From Pegoplata infirma (taxonomy: Eukaryota; Arthropoda; Insecta; Diptera; Anthomyiidae), in contig OY992536.1 of NCBI GenBank assembly GCA_963921195.1, positions 228,568,023-228,632,022 of the forward strand: a stretch of DNA of 64,000 bases. The letters run 5' to 3'. Positions 22,895 to 33,661 of this stretch are shown piece by piece. Both the position numbers and the translations under genes were made by a program. The stretch's first letter is position 1. Each line of letters opens with the position of its first letter. The notes under the pieces were generated by a model, which was not told where the DNA came from, searched no databases, and saw only the letters and a list, made by a program, of their open reading frames with translations.

Positions 22895-22908
22895 TAAAAA
22901 CATGTTTG

Positions 22909-22985
22909 TAGCAAGTGACTTTGGCACGATGGGCCAGAATGTAGTTGATGGCCAGAATGTAGTTGATTGCGGGATCGATTCCCCA
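22909..22985 (+). other. tRNA-like segment in host element copy 2
   Basis: TTTGGCACGATGGG (A-box-like) and GCGGGATCGATTCCCC, with an 18-base block GGCCAGAATGTAGTTGAT duplicated in tandem. It is homologous to 15921-15985 on the other strand. Confidence 0.45.
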
Positions 22986-23358
22986 AAATTTTATTAAAAA
23001 TTTTTAAAAAAATATTTCAATAGAAAATTGTAAAAAATAACCTACGAAATCATTAATTTTTAATGTTTTGGTTGGTTATTTTATTGGATTTTGTTGGTAA
23101 AAATAACAGAACTATCATTAATTTTTAATGTTTTCGTAGGTTATTTTTTTCGAATTTGTTGGTAAAAATGAATGAAAAAAAAACGTAATTTTTTAATGTG
23201 TAATGTTATTTATTTTAGAAAAGTTTGTCAACAGTAAAAAATAAATGTTGATGTTTGTTAAAACAAATGAATAATTATTGGGATGGTTTTCAATTGTCTA
23301 TTCACTGGTTTTAGATGTGTTTTTCATTTGTTTTTGCCTACAAAATATTTTGAGAGTA

Positions 23359-23778
23359 CATTTGAGGTATGTTCAGCAATTTTGTAGAAAATATTATGAC
23401 AAATATTTTTGTGGAAAATACTAACCCCCTAACTCCCTCTCATAACGGTATTTTTTTGGCTCTATTTCAACAAATCATAAAAAACACCCCAAAAAAAGAG
23501 AGGACGGAGATAAAATGTTTTACAAAAAATTTGTCCATAAAATTTTACTATATACGTCAGAGAACATCCAAGACCAAAAATTATCAGAAACACTAAAAAA
23601 TAGTCAAGTTCAAGATGGCGCATTAAAAAATTAAAAAAAAAAAATTAACCCTTAGTGGGCAATCTTAAATTTGACAGGATTTTGATGTTTCTGTTAAGAT
23701 TTGGACTTTGTGGGAAAATTTATAAACTATTTTGAAGAAAATGTTTGCAAAGTTTATGTTAAGTTTACTTTTTGAGTG
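23359..23778. other. Non-coding AT-rich stretch
   Basis: No gene recognised; the 75-codon frame at 23369-23596 is low-complexity. It ends in TTTTTGAGTG (23769-23778), which looks like a right terminus of the CACTCAAAA family adjoining the mariner fragment. Confidence 0.45.
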
Positions 23779-24036
23779 CATCCACCTTATTCTCCTAATT
23801 TAGCTCCCTGCGACTTCCACCTGTTCACTAATCTGGAAAGAATCTTGTTGGAAAACAAATGAAGATGCAACGATTATTTTGAGGAGCTTCAGGAAAATCA
23901 TTTTAATCAAGGGATAGTGTTCCTAGAAAAATCTTGGTATCGAAGTTTCAGGAGATTATATTGAAAAATTAAATATTTTTAAAAATCTAGCTCTTGTTTT
24001 TCATTATTAGGCTAACAATACTTCGAACAGCCCTCG
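23779..24036 (+). pseudogene. Mariner transposase C-terminal fragment with 3' TIR
   Basis: Translation from 23779 gives HPPYSPNLAPCDFHLF, the mariner signature around the last catalytic Asp (family form YSPDLAPCD). A further C-terminal stretch ending near FRRLY carries two in-frame stops. Just downstream is a mariner-like terminal sequence ending GAACAGCCCTCG, then TA. Everything N-terminal to the signature is missing. It encodes nothing functional. Confidence 0.8.
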
Positions 24037-24700
24037 TATACATATTGTAGTACAAAGTTATGTATAAAGAAGTAACACATTAACATAGATTGTTTTTTTT
24101 TCTGTTGTTGTTGTTTTCAAATACACACGTACCAAAAGTTAGAAATGTATTTTATTTTTATTTTTTTTTTGTGTTGTTTCTACAATAGTGTCACTTATTC
24201 CCATAGCCAATGATCTATAATATTGAAACAAAAAGTATGACACTCATGTGACTTCTTTCTGTACAGCTGTTGAACAAATATATAATTATCCTGTATGTTA
24301 TTGGATTAAAAAGCACACAATTATAGTTTTATTAATATTTTTAGAATTTCAGCATCTGGAAATTTTTAGACATAATTATTTCCTTGAATCCGAAAATTTG
24401 TAAGTGAAAAATTTCGTTAATACCTTATGAAATAATATGGTCCTTTGAGAAAATTTCGATAACTCCCAAACTAACAGAAAAATCGTTAAAAGCAAAAATG
24501 CGTGTCGACTTAAAAATAATAATATTCATATAGATATCGTAGAACCATGTATTCATATAAACTCCATCTGCAAATTTACTAATTTTCCTGAAAAAATATA
24601 AACGAAGCCTAGTTGTGCCAGGTAAGTATTACAAGAAGCTTTCTTCCCATATAAAAACATCATATAGTTTTTCAAGAAAAATCAACTGAAAAGTTGAAAT
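24037..24700. other. AT-rich non-coding stretch
   Basis: No gene or clear repeat seen. Confidence 0.45.
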
Positions 24701-25029
24701 AAGTCGCCACTTCCCAGCAAAAAATGAGCGGAGTACTTCTATTTGGAGTGCTTTAAAACTATTACAAATGTAATGAAATACAACACAAATACCAAAAAAT
24801 ACAAGGAAAAAACGCAAAGGCATTCTTTTCTACTTCATAAAAAGTTGATATTCAGCTCTTAACTCATTACCTTCCGCGGAAGGTAATGAGTTAAGAACTG
24901 AATAACTATGAATTCTGGAGTAGAAAAGAATGTTTGTGTGTTTTTGTCTTGTGTTTTTTGTTATTTTTGTTGTATATCATTACATTTGTTAAAGTTTTAA
25001 AGCACTCCACTAGGAAGTGGTAATGACTT
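24701..25029. repeat. Foldback with 40-bp perfect palindrome at its centre
   Basis: The arms share CACTTCC, GGAGTGCTTTAAAACT, TACAAATGTAATGA and ATTCTTTTCTAC in inverted order. The centre, 24857-24896, is a spacer-free perfect palindrome around CCGCGG (half-site TCTTAACTCATTACCTTCCG). Confidence 0.85.
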
Positions 25030-25770
25030 TTTCCAGGGTCAGAAAATGGTACTTTTTATATATATTTTATGTTTCAGGCAAATCGGTGTATAACGGTTTA
25101 GGAACTTCCCTTGTGACAGGTTTTTAGTATAGAAAAATTCTAAAAATCTGTGACATTTTCGTAAACAAAAATTCTTGTTGTTTCGCATAGAAAAAACTGT
25201 AAAATCTAAACCTTTTTTAAAATAAAAATCTAAAATTTCTTCGAATTTAACGCACTTGGACCTCTGAGCGTATGATTATTTTTTTAAATAAAATAATATT
25301 AATCATTCGCCTCATATTTTTCATCTTCTTAGAAGAGTGCTTCAAAACTAAAAAATTCTTAAGGTTTTCTCTTGGTAACATGTTGAAGAATCTGAAAATT
25401 TTTCTATGAGAAAAAATGTGTCCATATCTGGGAAGTTTTTGTATACGAAAAACTTCAGAAATTATAAGAAACTTTTATTTATTTGAAAGTGGGTGCATTT
25501 TTAAAATATTCTGGAAATTTAGAAAATCAGAAATTCAAAAAGATAGAGATATTAAAAAACAATAAAAACACAAAACGAAGAAAACTGAAATTTTGAATAA
25601 AGGTTTACCTTCCGGAAAAAATCCAGTAATACTGGGTTTCCGACAACGTTGATTCTAAGGCTACGTTCACAATGTTGGAGTCAATTCACTCTCGATCACA
25701 GATTGAAATGTTAACTGTGCAAAATTTAGAGTGGAGCTCTGTCACATTGTATAAGGGGCATTCCAAAAAA
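25030..25770. other. AT-rich non-coding stretch
   Basis: No gene recognised. Confidence 0.45.
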
Positions 25771-26010
25771 TTATCAAAACTTATTACATGGAGGCAAATA
25801 TGTCTTTTTATTAATTTTCTCAATTTTTTCGATATGTCGAGTTAAATTTAAATTTACATGTTTAAAGAATTGTGATTTGAAGTAAAATGTCTCTCTAATA
25901 AATTGCTAAAAACTAAGATCGGTTAAAAATCAGCCAATTTATAACATCTTTCCCAGGCTTCTAACGTGTTGCAGACCACTTGCTGTTTGATATTGTAATA
26001 GATCTATTCG
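25771..26010 (+). repeat. Diverged arm fragment of the 1-1996 foldback
   Basis: In the same order as bases ~105-325: TTTTATTAATTTTCTCAATT, TTTTTCGATAT, AGAATTGTGAT, AGATCGGTTAAAAATCA and GTTGCAGACCACTTG. Similarity is clear but much lower than between the two arms of 1-1996, so this is an older relative. Confidence 0.7.
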
Positions 26011-26288
26011 ATTTCCAGACATTGGCAATTAAGAAACGTTTTTTTCAATATTTTTTTTCATTATATTTGAGGTTTAAGCTTTTTTGCACATTTAATTGCC
26101 TTAAATTTTCAACTAACCCAATTTATTTGTATTTAAAACTTAAACTTTAAGTTTCAATTACACTAAAACTAAGTTTTGTATGTAGTTTCCTTTCTTAAGT
26201 TAAATCGAAAATCTCCCACAAGAATAAATTTAACCCACAATTCGCATGCATGTTGTTGGTTCGTTGGTTGTTTGGTATTATCAAGAGT

Positions 26289-26333
26289 CACATCATCATA
26301 ATCATCATCATCATAATCATCATCATCATCAGC
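26289..26333 (+). repeat. (CAT)n microsatellite
   Basis: CATCATCATAATCATCAT-type trinucleotide run. It makes the His-rich peptide in a 60-codon frame here, which is not a gene. Confidence 0.9.
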
Positions 26334-26355
26334 ATTGTCAACGCCAACAACAACT

Positions 26356-26405
26356 AAAACAAGTAAAAAAGTTAAATTCGGCCGTGCCGAATTTTAAATA
26401 CCCTC
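26356..26405 (+). repeat. Orphan 5' end of the GACGG-type repeat
   Basis: AAGTAAAAAAGTTAAATTCG, the hairpin TTCGGCCGTGCCGAA, then ATACCCTCC. It matches the 5' end of 20504-21164 (minus strand). Other truncated 5' ends are at ~19788 and ~32258. Confidence 0.65.
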
Positions 26406-26597
26406 CATCTGTATCCCAGTATTTATAAATTAATACGATTTTCTAATGCACGTTCTTTAAAAATTTAATATCAATGGCACAGATTAATACAGACTCGACA
26501 ATTATAACAAGTGTCAAAAAAGTAGTCTTTAACCATATGGTTATTTTTTTAAAATTATTCTACTAATTAGGTTAGAGAGAGAAAACCAATATAAGAT

Positions 26598-26755
26598 AAT
26601 AATCACAATTGGAGCGGGAAGCGTTTTTCCGCAACTGTTCACATACGTTTTATATGACAACAAAATTCAGCCGAGTTTTTCCGCCAAACTAGATTCAATT
26701 CTATTTTTATGAGGACAATTGCGTTTTTCCGCTTCCCGCTCCAATTGTGATTATT
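26598..26755. mobile_element. 158-bp MITE, AATAATCACAATTGGAGCGG ends
   Basis: Near-perfect ~28-bp inverted ends include GGAGCGGGAAGCG. One end of a related copy lies at about 27610-27665 (ATTTTTATGAGGACAATTGC and CGCTTTCCGCTCCAATT). Confidence 0.75.
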
Positions 26756-27060
26756 CTCTAACACGCCATACGAAAAAAAAGGTAGAACGGCTTTTATTGT
26801 TTTACTCACTTCTAACTAGTAGAAAGTATTGCCATGCTTTAAACCAGCTAAAAACCGATCTGTATCTTCTAAAATCGCTAAGTTTTTACCCATTTTTGTT
26901 TTACAACTCTACTGTCTAGTCTGTATATAGTCTGTGTCTATGGTGTTTAGAAAATATTTTTTTTGCCCATTACCAGGGCTGGAAAATCTCTAAACACCGT
27001 TTCTGTTAAAATAGCGTGTTTTTTTTTTAATTTATATGAATATGTATATCAAAGTTGCTA

Positions 27061-27165
27061 CACTCAAAAAACTATAACGGTAGATTCCACTACAAAAGAC
27101 AGTTAAAACAACTACATTTGTTGTTGTTTAGACGTCTACGTTGTTGTTTTTAACTATTAATTAAA
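27061..27165. mobile_element. Left end of a CACTCAAAA-type MITE
   Basis: CACTCAAAAAACTATAACGG follows TA (27059-27060). The interior has TTGTTGTTTAGACGTCTACG and its near-complement. The right end is not found; the next repeat begins at about 27166. Confidence 0.55.
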
Positions 27166-27610
27166 ACGTCTCCCTATTGTCACCCGCGGATCTTTATGGA
27201 ATTGGTTTTATTTTGTAGATCAGAAAAAATAAAGGGACACATATTTTTTTTAGCGGCCCAAATTCATATTTAAGCTAAGTACTCTGTTTCTTACGGTGAA
27301 AATTTCACTTAAACTTTAAACGCCTCAAATTGCAATAAAACATTTAAAAATCAAGAACTTTTGACAATGATAAGAAAGAAACGATCATAGCAAAACTGAA
27401 ATGTCACTTTTTCACGGCAATTTAAATTGTCTTGTATAATAAAAATGAGTGAAAACTTTTTTAACAATTTCCCTATAATTCCTCGCGTTGCCAATTTTTT
27501 TTTTTTTTTATATGGAGTTTGACAGATTTTTTCCCGTGAAACCGAACAGAGTACTTAGCTTTAGGGGGTAAAAAGGAGGGGGAAGACAAGGCAATTTTTA
27601 AGTTTTTAAT
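27166..27610 (+). mobile_element. Second copy of the AAGTCTCCC element, split by a MITE
   Basis: Matches 4540-4690: CGTCTCCC, CGCGGATCTTTATGGAATTG, AGCGGCCCAAATTC, then GGGGGTAAAAAGGAGGGGGA. The 288-bp MITE at 27273-27560 interrupts it between CATATTTA and GGGGG. Confidence 0.8.
27273..27560. mobile_element. 288-bp MITE, TTA duplication
   Basis: 16-bp perfect TIRs AGCTAAGTACTCTGTT, flanked by TTA at 27270-27272 and 27561-27563. The empty site is seen in the copy at about 4650 (TATTTAGGGGG). A TTA duplication suggests PIF/Harbinger affinity, although the terminal bases are atypical. Confidence 0.85.
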
Positions 27611-28145
27611 TCAATTCCATTTTTATGAGGACAATTGCGGAAAAACGCTTTCCGCTCCAATTTGTTAACATTCATCAAAACAAAAAAAAACAAAAAAAAA
27701 ACGAAACGAAACGAAATGTTAACTTCCATTAATTTCTCAATTTAATTTAGCATCGTTTGGAATAGTTTTGTAAAATATTACACATTTTCGATGAAATATT
27801 GATAAAATTAGCTTATTAAGGTACCTACAGACGACGCAATATTATGCACAATATTTTTGACGTTTTCCCACAATTGGCATACATAAAAATACTGAAATCG
27901 ATTTGATTTGTAAAAATAATATTTATAAAATTTATTCTTAATGAATAAAATTTATTTAAAAAAAAAAATTAATTAACTTATTTTATTTCAAATTTATAAA
28001 TTAAAAAAATCAAGTAACTCAAAATAAAAACTTATTAATGGTAAAATTAAAAAAAAGCAACAAATGAAAAAAAAAAAAAAAATTATACTCTCGGCCAAAC
28101 CGGGAGACGAACCTGGTGCCCCCAAATTAATATCCGACGACACTA
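27611..28145. other. AT-rich stretch with A-tracts
   Basis: No gene. ACGAAACGAAACGAA run near 27700. The tail (28092-28143) is the 3' half of a split tRNA-like segment. Confidence 0.5.
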
Positions 28146-29540
28146 CACTCAAAAAAATACGTTAGTAAAAAAATTTGTAAAGTGGTTTGTATCTCAACTT
28201 TACTAGTTTTTTACTAAATTCTACTAAAAAATCAATTTTTAGTAATTCTTTTTAGTAAACTCGCTTTACAAACTATTAATTTTATACTGATTTTTTAATA
28301 ATTTTTTCAGTTGATTTTTTTATATTTATCGTACTAACTTTTGATAATTATTTTGTAAATTTTACAATATTAGTTAGTAAATTTCGTTTTTTTTTTTCTC
28401 TAGAAAACCTATACACTATAATTAAAAAAAAAAAATATTTTATTAAAATATTTGGAAATTAAAAAAAACTAAATAAAAAAAATATATTATTATTTTTTTA
28501 TTTTTATGTTTATTATTTTTAATATTCATTTACGCTTCATTAGTTTTTTTTTTTCAATTTAAAAAAAAAATATATTAAAAAGGAAAAAAAAATATATTAA
28601 AAAGAGACAAGAGAAGACATGCAAAATTTAAAAAACAATGCCGACCTTTTCAAATGGAAAATTTCCATAAAAACATCAGTTTTTTTTCTTTCTTCTTTAC
28701 TTGCGGAATTTTTTTGTTTATGCTATCCACGAATATTTTTTTCTCACGCACATAAAGGGTTGATTTTTGTGTAATTTACTTTATGCCTTTCTTTGAATAT
28801 TTTAGTCACAAAATAACATTCGATCGGTAAACATCGCGCGACGGGTAAAATGAATAAAAAAATGTACAACAAAAAATATTACAACAAAAAAAGCATAGCA
28901 GGTAACCAAATCTTAAAGTATTTTTTGTTTAAAATTATGTAACTCGTATTTTATTTCTAGAATAATAAAGCAAAATAGGAAATGATGACAACAGGTAACA
29001 ATTGTATATTTATGTGATCTATTTAAAACATTATGTTGATATTTTTTTTTTATTTTAGTTCACCGTACACCAATTTATTCAACATCAAACTTCAAAGAAT
29101 TAATTTTATATGGTAGTATGTATATTTTGTATTAAAAAAACGTGTTCAATATTTTCTCTTTTTTAGATCGAAAATTCTAACAAAAACTGACTTGCATGGC
29201 AACAGTTATTGGCGACAACAAGCGCAATTTACATAATGTATACAAATACCAAAAATTAAAAATACACAATTTACAATTTTTTTACAAAAAAAGTTAATAT
29301 TATTTACAAACGCGTTTTAAAATCCATTTTACAAAAATTGTACAGAAAAATTTAGTAATACTAATTTTTTTAGTATTTTTAAGATTACTAATTTTTGAAA
29401 ACCAAAGTTTGTAATGGTAACTGAAAAAGTTATCGGGCACAAATTGAAAACTATATTAGTAATGGTAACAGACTTTTTTGTAAGGAATACTAACAAATTT
29501 TTATGAGTGTACCATTAGACCACCGGCAGCATTAAAAATG
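28092..29540 (-). other. tRNA-like segment split by a MITE
   Basis: On the minus strand GGTGGTCTAATGGTAGTG (A-box-like) lies across the MITE insertion point. The B-box GGTTCGTCTCC is at about 28098-28115, followed downstream by TTTTTTTTTTTT. The two halves (29510-29540 and 28092-28145) are contiguous apart from the MITE and one TA. This is the best tRNA-like A/B-box pair in the window, but it is broken. Confidence 0.55.
28146..29509. mobile_element. 1364-bp CACTCAAAA-type element, TA duplication
   Basis: Ends are CACTCAAAAAAATACGTTAG and, on the other strand, CACTCATAAAAATTTGTTAG. TA at 28144-28145 and 29510-29511. Longer than its relatives, it probably contains further nested DNA, but no transposase frame is seen. 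Confidence 0.8.
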
Positions 29541-29597
29541 CATGTCAAATTCGCAATTTTGTTTGATTATAACACAGCAATGCTTAAAATAACTTAC

Positions 29598-29660
29598 CTA
29601 GTGGTACGTATACCCAGTGGTAAGTATACCCAGTGGTAGGTATACCAAGTGGTAGGTTTA
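29598..29660 (+). repeat. 17-bp tandem repeat
   Basis: About four copies of AGTGGTAAGTATACCC-like units with single-base changes. Confidence 0.75.
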
Positions 29661-30242
29661 AAAATATATTCCTAGTTTTTTATAGGGATCATACTACATA
29701 TACTATAAGCTAACAAAATTAACCGTTACTAACAGTGTTGCCAGAAATCGTCAATAGGCAAAAATCGTCTGTCCGTTTGTAAGAATTGGACGCAAAATAT
29801 AAATATATTGAATGTGTTTGATATTGATCTTATCCAAGAAATTATCAAAAAAAAAAAAAAACAATCAAAACACAAATAAAGAGTGGATGGTATAAAAAAA
29901 AAAAATGTAGAAAATATAATTTTTTTTTCAAAAATTATTTCATTAGCAATTTAACGACTATCTTAAAAGAGATAAACAAAACCGGGCAAATTACAACAAA
30001 CCCTCTACTGTTGTGTATAAAAGAAGTTTTGTTGAATATACCATATTTTTTCCACCAAAATTCAATTTCGCTTTTAAAGAAAAACAAAACGACATTTAAT
30101 TAATAATTAATTACAGCACATTTATATATTTGCAAAAACTGAGAAAAATCAATGACTCGATAAATATAATGAAGGGTATAGATTTAGGTGATTTAAATAA
30201 AATTATAATAATAAACAATATTAACAAAAAAAAAAAAAATCT

Positions 30243-30315
30243 TGAGTCCTAACATGATTCGAACCCGGGACTCCATGTATGAAAAGCCAACACTCTAGCC
30301 ATCATACCACAGACT
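30243..30315 (-). other. tRNA-like segment, copy a
   Basis: On the minus strand TGGTATGATGGCTAGAGTG (A-box-like) and GGGTTCGAATC (perfect B-box), followed by a T run that could end Pol III transcription. The anticodon arm does not fold convincingly. Confidence 0.55.
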
Positions 30316-30652
30316 GGTTAAAAGTTTTACAATTTTGCGGGTATGTTAAAAGAACGAGAACCAAAACAGATAAATAAGTGTTGCCAGAAATCGTCAATGA
30401 AATCGTCTGTCCGTTTGTAAGAATTGGACGCAAAATATAAATATATTGAATGTGTTTGATATTGAACTTATCCAAGAAATTATAAAAAAAAAGAACAATC
30501 AAAACACAAATAAAGAGTGGATGGTATAAAAAAAAATGTAGAAAATAAATTTTTTTTCCAAAAATTATTTCATTTACCCAATGACAAAGAATACAAAAGA
30601 TTGTTAGGCCGAATATAAATTATTAAGGGGATTTTAATAAATTGTAATTTTA

Positions 30653-30915
30653 GGGAATTCACATGGGTATCGTATTTGTTGTATATGTTGTATGTCCTAT
30701 CCAAAAACAGGGTTGGTAAAAATTATTTATCGCTCATTTGATAATTTTCTCTTAGATTCTCTTCTTGTTAGCATACTTGAAAATAGCACACAAAACATAG
30801 GTATAAATGTTGTATCGTCATATCGTGTAAGTGTCGTATTATTAATTTAAAGTTTAACCAACCCTGTTTTTAGATAGGACATACAACACCAAATACGATA
30901 CCCATGTGAGTTCCC
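30653..30915. mobile_element. 263-bp Harbinger-like MITE with long TIRs
   Basis: TIRs of about 70 bp start GGGAATTCACATGGGTATCG. TTA flanks at 30650-30652 and 30916-30918. Ends GGGAA and a TWA duplication fit PIF/Harbinger. Confidence 0.85.
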
Positions 30916-30956
30916 TTAATATTGAAGCTAAAAAATAAAAAAAAAAAAAAACTTCA

Positions 30957-31030
30957 TCCCGACCGTGACTCAAACCTGCGACCATATGAATGAAAAGCCT
31001 ACACTCTAGCCATCATACCACAGACTGATT
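30957..31030 (-). other. tRNA-like segment, copy b
   Basis: Same as copy a but with B-box GGTTTGAGTC; a T run follows downstream on the minus strand. Confidence 0.5.
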
Positions 31031-31189
31031 AAAAGTTTTACAATTTAGCGGGTATGTTAAAAGAACGAGAACCAAAACAGATAAATTAAAAAAAAGCATT
31101 TAAGTAAACTGGAGTTATAACTCTTAAAAAATAAAATATTAACAACATTTTTCAAATGTATTTAAATATGTTTATGGCCACAAAGACCA

Positions 31190-31905
31190 TATTTACACTC
31201 CATGTTAAAATTTGTTTACATACGTTAATCAGAATTTGAGTTATAGTATTTTACATGCTAGGTTTGTATGGGGGGTGTTACACCCCTTTTTTCTATTCCG
31301 CCCAAATTTTACATAGAGATCAGACATGCTAAAATATCATTCTATACCAAATTTCATTCGAATCTGTTTAACAGAAGCCGAGTTATAGCATTTTGCATGC
31401 TAGGCTAATGTGGGAGGTGCCACACCCCTTTGTCCAATTCTTCTAAAATTTTACAAAGACATTTTACATGGTATAATATTATTCTGTACCAAATTTTATT
31501 TGAATCTGTAAAGTAGAAGCTGTGTAAACGCATTTTGTATTTTCAAAATTTTAGAGGTGTCGTTAAACTTTCACTCGTAACTTTTGATCGGCTGAACCGA
31601 TATCGCTCAAATGCAATACCAAACTTCTCGGGAGAACTTCCAATAAATATGTTAAGTTTCAGTCATCTCTGTGCAATATTTTGTCCGCTACAGCATTTTC
31701 CACAGACAGACAGACAGACGGACAGACGGACAGACGGACAGACGGACAGACGGACAGACGGACAGACGGACATCGCTAGAATGTCTTAAAATCGATCGGG
31801 CATCATGAATATATATACTTTATGGGGTCCCAGACCGATATTTCGATGAGTTACAAACGGAATGACAAACTTATATATACCCTCTATCACTAAGTGGAGG
31901 GTATA
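31190..31905 (+). repeat. Dispersed GACGGACGG-type fly repeat, copy 3
   Basis: Its 5' part repeats a ~125-bp unit about three times (GAGTTATAGCATTTTGCATG, GGAGGTGCCACACCCCTTT). Then come the GACAGACGGACAGACGG tract (31700-31770), ATCGCTAGAATGTCTTAAAA, TATACTTTATGGGGTCCCAG and a terminal GTGGAGGGTATAAAA. Confidence 0.75.
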
Positions 31906-33255
31906 AAAACCACATAACGATATGTAACAAATGTGATATTGTTGTCATGTGTGAACTCAAAAACTAACAATATGATACTATAACAACAACACCAAGCATA
32001 TTTGTAAACAACACACACACCCATACAACGAAATAGTGCAAACTTACTTTAACAGAAAATTTCCTTGAGTATATTTGTTAAACATTTGATGGAGACATGT
32101 GTAAATATCCGCCTTTTTTTTTCGTTGCAAGTACATAACTACAGTAACACAGTCATGGTGTTAGTTTTTTTTTTTTCATCTTAATGGATATTGTTGTGGT
32201 TGTTAAGCATGTATGTATGAATGATAAGAGTGCCTCGAAAAATATATTGATTAAAGACAAGTGGAAAAGTTAAGTTCGACTGGGGGAATTCATGAATACC
32301 ATCCAAAATGTCCAAAACAATATTTTAGTGATTTAATTTTCTTTAACTTAAAAAGTAAAGTTGTTTCAAAATTTAGACAAGATAATTTTTAGTTTAAATT
32401 TTTTTAGTGTAAAAATTTTTTAGAGTGTTAATTTTTTAAGAGCGCAACATTTTTTTTAATGTTAAACATTTTTTTAAGTGACAAACCCCCACTTTTAAAT
32501 ATGTTCGTGGAGTACCAATGTTATTCAAAGCGAGTCCAATGGGTTTTCTAAACATGAGTTTGCGAAAAAAAAACATGTGACGAATTTCGCTGAAATTTAA
32601 CACCAACCTGTTGAACGGAAAATAGATTTTGGTCAAAATTACGATACAAAACCACAAATTTGGACTTGAGTCTTCAGAATTTTATTATGTTATGAGCTCA
32701 GATACTTTATGGAGCCATTTACACATTGCCATTTACAGTTTAATTAAATTCCAAAAACTTACGAATTTATTCGCGATTTTCGTTTTTTTTAAACCCAAAA
32801 AACTTAAAATGTGGTGAAGTTTGAAGATTCTTAAAATCAAAATTGAAATTAAAAGCTGAAGTCCTCTACTTTAAAAGTTGAAGTTAAAAAAAATGTATAA
32901 AATAAAAAAATAAATTTTTTATGCTTAATCATTTTTTGAGTACATTTCGTCAATTTTACATCTTTCGTTTTTTTTTTTTTTTAAACTAACATATTGTTAA
33001 AGTTTGGCATATTAAGAAAATATTTAAAACCGACCGCCATTAATTAACATGATAATGTTTTTAGGCTGGTGTCTAATTTTCAAAAAGTTGCAGGACGCCT
33101 TCTCAGTTTGACTATATAAGCTAAAAGTTAACGAACAAAAAATAAGAATTACTATTTTCATTTTCTTTCGAAAATTTTAGTAACTTGGGTTTGTAACTTG
33201 GATAATAATTCACCTCGTGGTTAATAAAACCGCCAAAAACGGCGATCTTAATAGA
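31906..33255. other. AT-rich non-coding stretch
   Basis: No gene. It includes the truncated GACGG-type 5' end at ~32258-32310. ORFs at 32436 and 32629 lack recognisable content. Confidence 0.45.
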
Positions 33256-33301
33256 TAAACACATAAATTTTCTCCCCATTCCAGAATTCATCCAGAGGGA
33301 T

Positions 33302-33658
33302 TTGGTGTCGGCCATTATTGAGGTTCCAACGGAGAAGGGAACGAGGGAAGTAGTCTGTGCCTCAGCATACTTTGCAGGTGAGGGACCGATACCTCCGGTG
33401 GAGGTCACAAAGCTGGTAAGTTATTGTCAGAAAAACAACTTTCAGTTTATAATTGGGTGTGATGCCAACGCACATCATACCATATGGGGGAGTAGCAACA
33501 TAAATGATAGGGGTAGGGATCTTCTTGATTATTTAGGTTTTAATCAGATAGATATTTTGAACAAGGGATCCAAACCTACTTTTATTAATGTTATTAGGGA
33601 GGAGGTATTAGATCTCACTTTAGCTAGTCCTTTCATATCCACTTATATAAACAATTGA
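33302..33658 (+). pseudogene. LINE endonuclease fragment
   Basis: 118 codons ending at TGA 33656. The conserved endonuclease core GCDANAHHTIWGS lies near residue 57, and the C-terminal LDLTLAS block near 107. The frame continues unchanged after the stop, so the stop is a point mutation, probably of a Trp codon. Coding similarity extends back to about 33270; the N-terminal half of the endonuclease is absent. Confidence 0.85.
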
Positions 33659-33661
33659 AGG

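Larger units (their letters stand above)
21573..23358. mobile_element. tRNA-carrying CACTCAAAA-type element, copy 2 (interrupted)
   Basis: Begins CACTCAAAAAATTATGTC after TA (21571-21572) and runs as the reverse complement of 15041-16343. The far end is probably TTTTGAGAGTAC near 23358. A 964-bp element (21931-22894) interrupts it. Confidence 0.65.
29735..31095. repeat. Direct duplication of a tRNA-like-containing segment
   Basis: A block with GTTGCCAGAAATCGTCAAT and CGTCTGTCCGTTTGTAAGAA occurs at ~29735-29960 and ~30378-30570. A block with a tRNA-like segment and TTTTACAATTT, GCGGGTATGTTAAAAGAACG occurs at ~30240-30375 and ~30955-31085. Together they suggest tandem duplication of a ~650-bp unit, later enlarged by a MITE at 30653. 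Confidence 0.7.

Noticed and set aside
23369..23596. 75-codon ORF as a small gene
   Set aside because: Low-complexity Lys/Asn-rich translation without recognisable features.
26246..26428. His-rich ORF
   Set aside because: Translation of a (CAT)n microsatellite.
30243..30315. Functional tRNA gene
   Set aside because: A- and B-box-like motifs exist, but acceptor and anticodon stems do not pair convincingly.
31535..31789. 84-codon ORF ending in TDRQTDRRTDGQ
   Set aside because: Reading of the GACAGACGG tract in a dispersed repeat.
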